Positions 60,437-64,000 of a stretch of DNA of 64,000 bases are shown here, in pieces (positions within the stretch are counted from its first letter, which is position 1; every line of letters starts with the position of its first letter). Origin of the DNA: Cervus elaphus (lineage: Eukaryota > Chordata > Mammalia > Artiodactyla > Cervidae); contig NC_057847.1 in the NCBI RefSeq assembly GCF_910594005.1, forward strand, positions 24,398,501 through 24,462,500, in the 5' to 3' direction. Both the position numbers and the translations under genes were made by a program. Below the pieces are notes generated by a model. The model was not told where the DNA came from, did not search any database, and saw only the letters and a list, made by a program, of their open reading frames with translations.

Positions 60437-61085
60437 ATAATCATAGACAAAAGTATTTACAATATCAAGTTGCATAAAAGTGCTTATTTTCCCTGCACAC
60501 TTTTTATGATTCAGGTGGTCATTTTTTTTTCCAACAGGAGGTGCCATATGAGATGGATGTGGGCACAACTTGGAATTGTTTCTAGTTTCAGCTTGAGTCC
60601 CTTGTCCATGAACACAGAGGACATAATACCTGTGTGGAGAGGATCTGAAGGCATGAGATCTGGAAGTGCATGTCTGGGAGTCCCAGTGTTCATTGTTGGC
60701 AAACCTTTATTTTTCCACCCTACAAATAGTAAGTATTCATTCATGGAATATTTTATCTAAGTATTCATTAGTATTAAAAAAAGAATGTGTTTTTAATACT
60801 TTAATGGTTACATCAAAACAGGAAAAAAGAACAACAACAAAAAAAAGGTAGGGGAAGATTTTTCCTAAGCACTGCTGAAATTTTCCAGGATGATTAACTT
60901 AAAAAAACAAAACACAATACCTTAAGCCACTATTTCTATTGGCTGGCTTCTAAATAGGTCACCATGGCTCTGTCTTCAAAAGTGCAACAGTACAGGCTGA
61001 AACATTTTAAAAATGCAGGCATGCTGTGTCAAATAACTTGCTAGACTGGTCTTTTTTCCCTGGTGACCTGATGGATTTCTAGAGA
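60437..61085. other. Intergenic unique stretch
   Basis: No gene. A-rich patches near 60830 and 60900. Confidence 0.4.
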
Positions 61086-61760
61086 TGATCCTTTCCTCTG
61101 ATTACATCTCCTCTCTCTCAAGACTGTCTCAGCCTCTGTCTCAAGACTGTATCATCTGTTTTTCTCTTCCCAGTTTCCCCCTTCACTCTCTCGTCCCCTC
61201 CAGCATCTCTTCTTCACTAGCACTTTTCTATCTAGCCCAGAAACTCAGGCTTTTGACATACTCAAAGAATCTTTCCTGCATCCTGCCTCTCTGACACTTA
61301 CCTCATTCCCTCCTCTTCCCAGCCAAGTATCTGAAAAAGAAAATTTTATTCCTGATGCTTCCCCCTCCACTTTAACTCCAGAGTCTGGCTTCCACCTTCG
61401 GAATTTACTGCAAGTACCCTTGCAAAAGTCACGGATGTTCAGTTAACGCCCAGCTCAATGTCCTTTCTCTACTGCCCTACTGCAGTAGCACTGTGGACAC
61501 GGGGCACTCCAACTGGCCCATCAGCAAATTCACTTGTTCAGCATCATTGCTAGTTCTGGCTCCTTTCTCGGTCTCCTTCAATGGCTGTCCTTCTTCCACT
61601 CACCCCACCGTTAGTGGCTGACATTGCTTTTGGTCCTCCTCTTGCTTTTTTATGCTTTTTACTGGTGAACTCAGTCATCCCCATAGTGTTAGCTATAGCA
61701 TATACTCACATTCTAATAACCCCAAATTTTGTATTTCCAGAACTGAGATGGTCATAAATG
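61086..61760 (+). mobile_element. Decayed L2-type LINE
   Basis: C/T-rich, with the CAGAGTCTGGCTTCCACCTT segment that corresponds to the L2 reverse-transcriptase QSGF region. No open frame. Confidence 0.5.
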
Positions 61761-64000
61761 ATGTCTGATCCCATAACTTTTTATATACAGTAGAAGTAAC
61801 TTTTTAAAAGTTAGTGAGAAAGAGAAATAGTTGGGAAATAAAATGGAGCAAGGAATGAGGTGCTTATTACAGATACCTAAATACTTGCTAGAGGTAATAT
61901 TTAGTGTATTCAATATGACTCTAATCTTTCTTGCAGCTGGTGAGAAGAGAAAAAATCTGATAAGATATGTAATTCATGATATCTATAGGAAAAAACAAAA
62001 CCAGTTTCCCCACACAGCTATTCCTTCTGCTACCACTGGAAAGATGTCTCATGAAGAGGATCTTGGATAATACACTGACTGATATCTTTATACCTGTATC
62101 ATAAATGAATATTCATTTTTCTTTTAAAAATGACATATGCAGGATGGAGTGTGATATGATTATCCAGTTTGAGCATCACTTATGGTACTGTTGTGAACTA
62201 GTCAGAATTTGATTTGGATCCACTGTAATTTGCACTTTTCTTCCTGGACCTCCAGTGGGTTTTCCTAAAGTAGGCTAAATGGAGGCCGTTTCTGTACATT
62301 GTACATAGAATATCAGGAGTAGAATTTGCTAAGTTTAAAATGTGCAATGGATGGGATAACTTCACATATTAAATAATGCATACATGTAACCAGGCTGGCT
62401 ACCTAATTTAGGTGGAATGACTCATGCTCCTTGCCTTAGGAACAGTAGATGATAAAGAAAAGGAGGGGTTGAGTGCAGGGAGAAGGCAATATGGATGTAC
62501 ATTCTTATTTTCCTTAAATAGTGTGATGGAATATGTCCCTAAAACATCTGTCCTCAGCACAGATGGGACTCTCTACCTCCCTGCTGGACACCAGCAGGGT
62601 CCTTCTGCCCCTCCATGTCACCACTCACTCTTGTCTCCTGTTCTCCATGAGCCATGTGACAGAAGACCAGTCCTGGGTAACTGCCTGGTCCCTCTTGTGT
62701 TTCTTGTTCTTACATGCGTCATCCAGTGCCTGGCCTTTGTCCCAGAGCTGTCTACAGTTCTCAGCAGCCCTGAGTGGGGGACTCACTGGCGTTGACGTCA
62801 CCTGTCCCGTTCCCCTCGTTTGCACCTGTGCTAACGTGGCCAGGCCGTTTCCACCGTGACACTGCCTGCTTTGTTTATTGATATCAGGAACTGGATCAGG
62901 ATGTTCATATATCAGGTGAATGACATGTTTGGTAGGAAAACAGTTACAAAATGAGACATATATAGATTTAAAACCACATGTCAAATACACTGATATTTGT
63001 TCTTAATCTTTATTCACCAGGGAGCAATGATTGAGGACCCAAGCAGCAGAATATTATCTCCTGAAAAACACAGGTTCCAATTTTTGACTGGTTCAAATTT
63101 AATCCTCTGAAGCTGCATGGCATCTTTCAAATTGCTGTAGAGTGCCTAACAGGCAGGCTCTTTGGGCAGGAGACCCAGAGTCTTGAAATTTCAGAAGAGG
63201 GTATGCTGAGATCCAGGCCTCCATCCTTCTGTGGAAATGTTCCTCCCTGTATATTGCAACACTCTTGCAACAGTCCTCTAGAAATGTCTCCTTTAGGCAA
63301 CTCTGGTTTAGAGCTTCCTCATGTTTGTGGTTTTCTTTGGAATCCTGTACTTAGGCCACTTTGGGATGCTTATTGTCCTGTATACAGGCAACTGATTTTT
63401 CTCTTGAATATTATTATCATCTATTAGAGTGGGATTAGATATTTCCAGCTCTGATGTCCTTTGCCTGGGACCTGCCAATTTACTGACTAGGTTCCAACAT
63501 GTAACTGAATCTCTTCTACCAGCTGTGGAAACCTAATATGGAGACAGAGGATCCTTGGGGCACCATGCCTCACGCTCTCTAAATAGAATCTCCCTGTCAC
63601 ACCAAATGTTCTGTGAGGCTTTGATAAAATGAAAAACAGAAAATACAACCAAACAGCATTCATGACAAGAAGCCCTCGATCCCTGACAAGCCTTAGCTTG
63701 GCTTTGACAGAGCTCCTGAAACAGCCATCGTCCTTGAGTTTGTTTCCGCGTAATGTTGTTTATAGCCTCTTCAGATAATTGCCACTAGTGACCCCGGCCC
63801 CAAGGTCAGCCAGCTTCTTCCACCTAACTGGACTCTAACCTTCCCAACCTTTATGGCACAGAGACAGTCACATAAGCTCTGCTTTAGCTTTCTGAGGATG
63901 ATTCTGGAGTCCTTACCTAGAGTAGGTTGGGAGCCACATTGGTGTCATTTCCCCAAACTGGGGACTGACCTCTGCACTTTCCTCGGTTCCTAAGGACTGG
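61761..64000. other. Intergenic stretch to the window edge
   Basis: No repeat or gene is supported. 62540-62870 is GC-richer with a CpG cluster; the 123-codon frame there (62424-62795) has no homology or splice support. Confidence 0.4.
62793..62800. promoter_or_regulatory. Perfect CRE palindrome
   Basis: TGACGTCA within a stretch holding about eight CpGs in 80 bp (62786-62865). Could bind CREB/ATF; use in vivo is unknown. Confidence 0.35.

Noticed and set aside
62424..62859. Two overlapping open frames of 108-123 codons
   Set aside because: No recognised protein, no splice sites, and a higher G+C stretch alone explains the lack of stops.
1..64000. CRISPR array, phage, operon or toxin-antitoxin system
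   Set aside because: Repeats are eukaryotic retroelements and the one gene has introns; no spaced short direct repeats of CRISPR type were seen.

Overview
The window is mammalian nuclear DNA from a ruminant, very probably a bovid. The evidence is the repeat content: many tRNA-Glu-derived Bov-tA/Bov-A SINEs, four large BovB (RTE-type) LINE fragments, CHR-type SINEs and several young L1-BT-type LINE insertions, over older MIR, L2, L1M and DNA-transposon remnants. Nothing in it looks bacterial or viral, and I found no CRISPR array, operon or defence system.

One protein-coding gene is supported: the 3' part of LNPK (lunapark, KIAA1715) on the + strand. Five exons lie at 12920-13132, 21066-21171, 22599-22669, 23437-23607 and 31130-31362. 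All splice phases fit, giving the C-terminal 264 residues: a proline-rich linker, the C4 zinc ribbon of the lunapark domain, and an acidic tail. The 5' exons, including the transmembrane part, lie left of the window. A short 3' UTR with a candidate AATAAA signal follows, to about 32.15 kb.

Layout. 1-12919 is LNPK intron with a BovB, a second BovB carrying a nested SINE and an inverted arm, several SINEs, and a 2.1-kb twin-primed L1 (9595-11727) that still has an uninterrupted ORF1. 13133-21065 is intron with a long antisense ancient L1 (about 15.76-20.58 kb), interrupted by a retroposed U6 snRNA copy and a Tigger-like DNA transposon with TA duplication. 23608-31129 is the last intron, with a possible decayed retrocopy, a poly(A)-only insertion and three SINEs. 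32.15-64 kb is gene-free.

From known mammalian gene order (HOXD-EVX2-LNPK), the HOXD cluster should lie beyond the left edge. The right half should then be the start of the gene desert that holds HOXD long-range enhancers. Several repeat-poor stretches there are enhancer candidates: 49.3-50.37 kb, 55.2-58.2 kb, a CpG-rich spot with a perfect CRE at about 62.8 kb, and a 31-bp AT-rich sequence present twice 1.08 kb apart. This is inference; no conservation test could be run.
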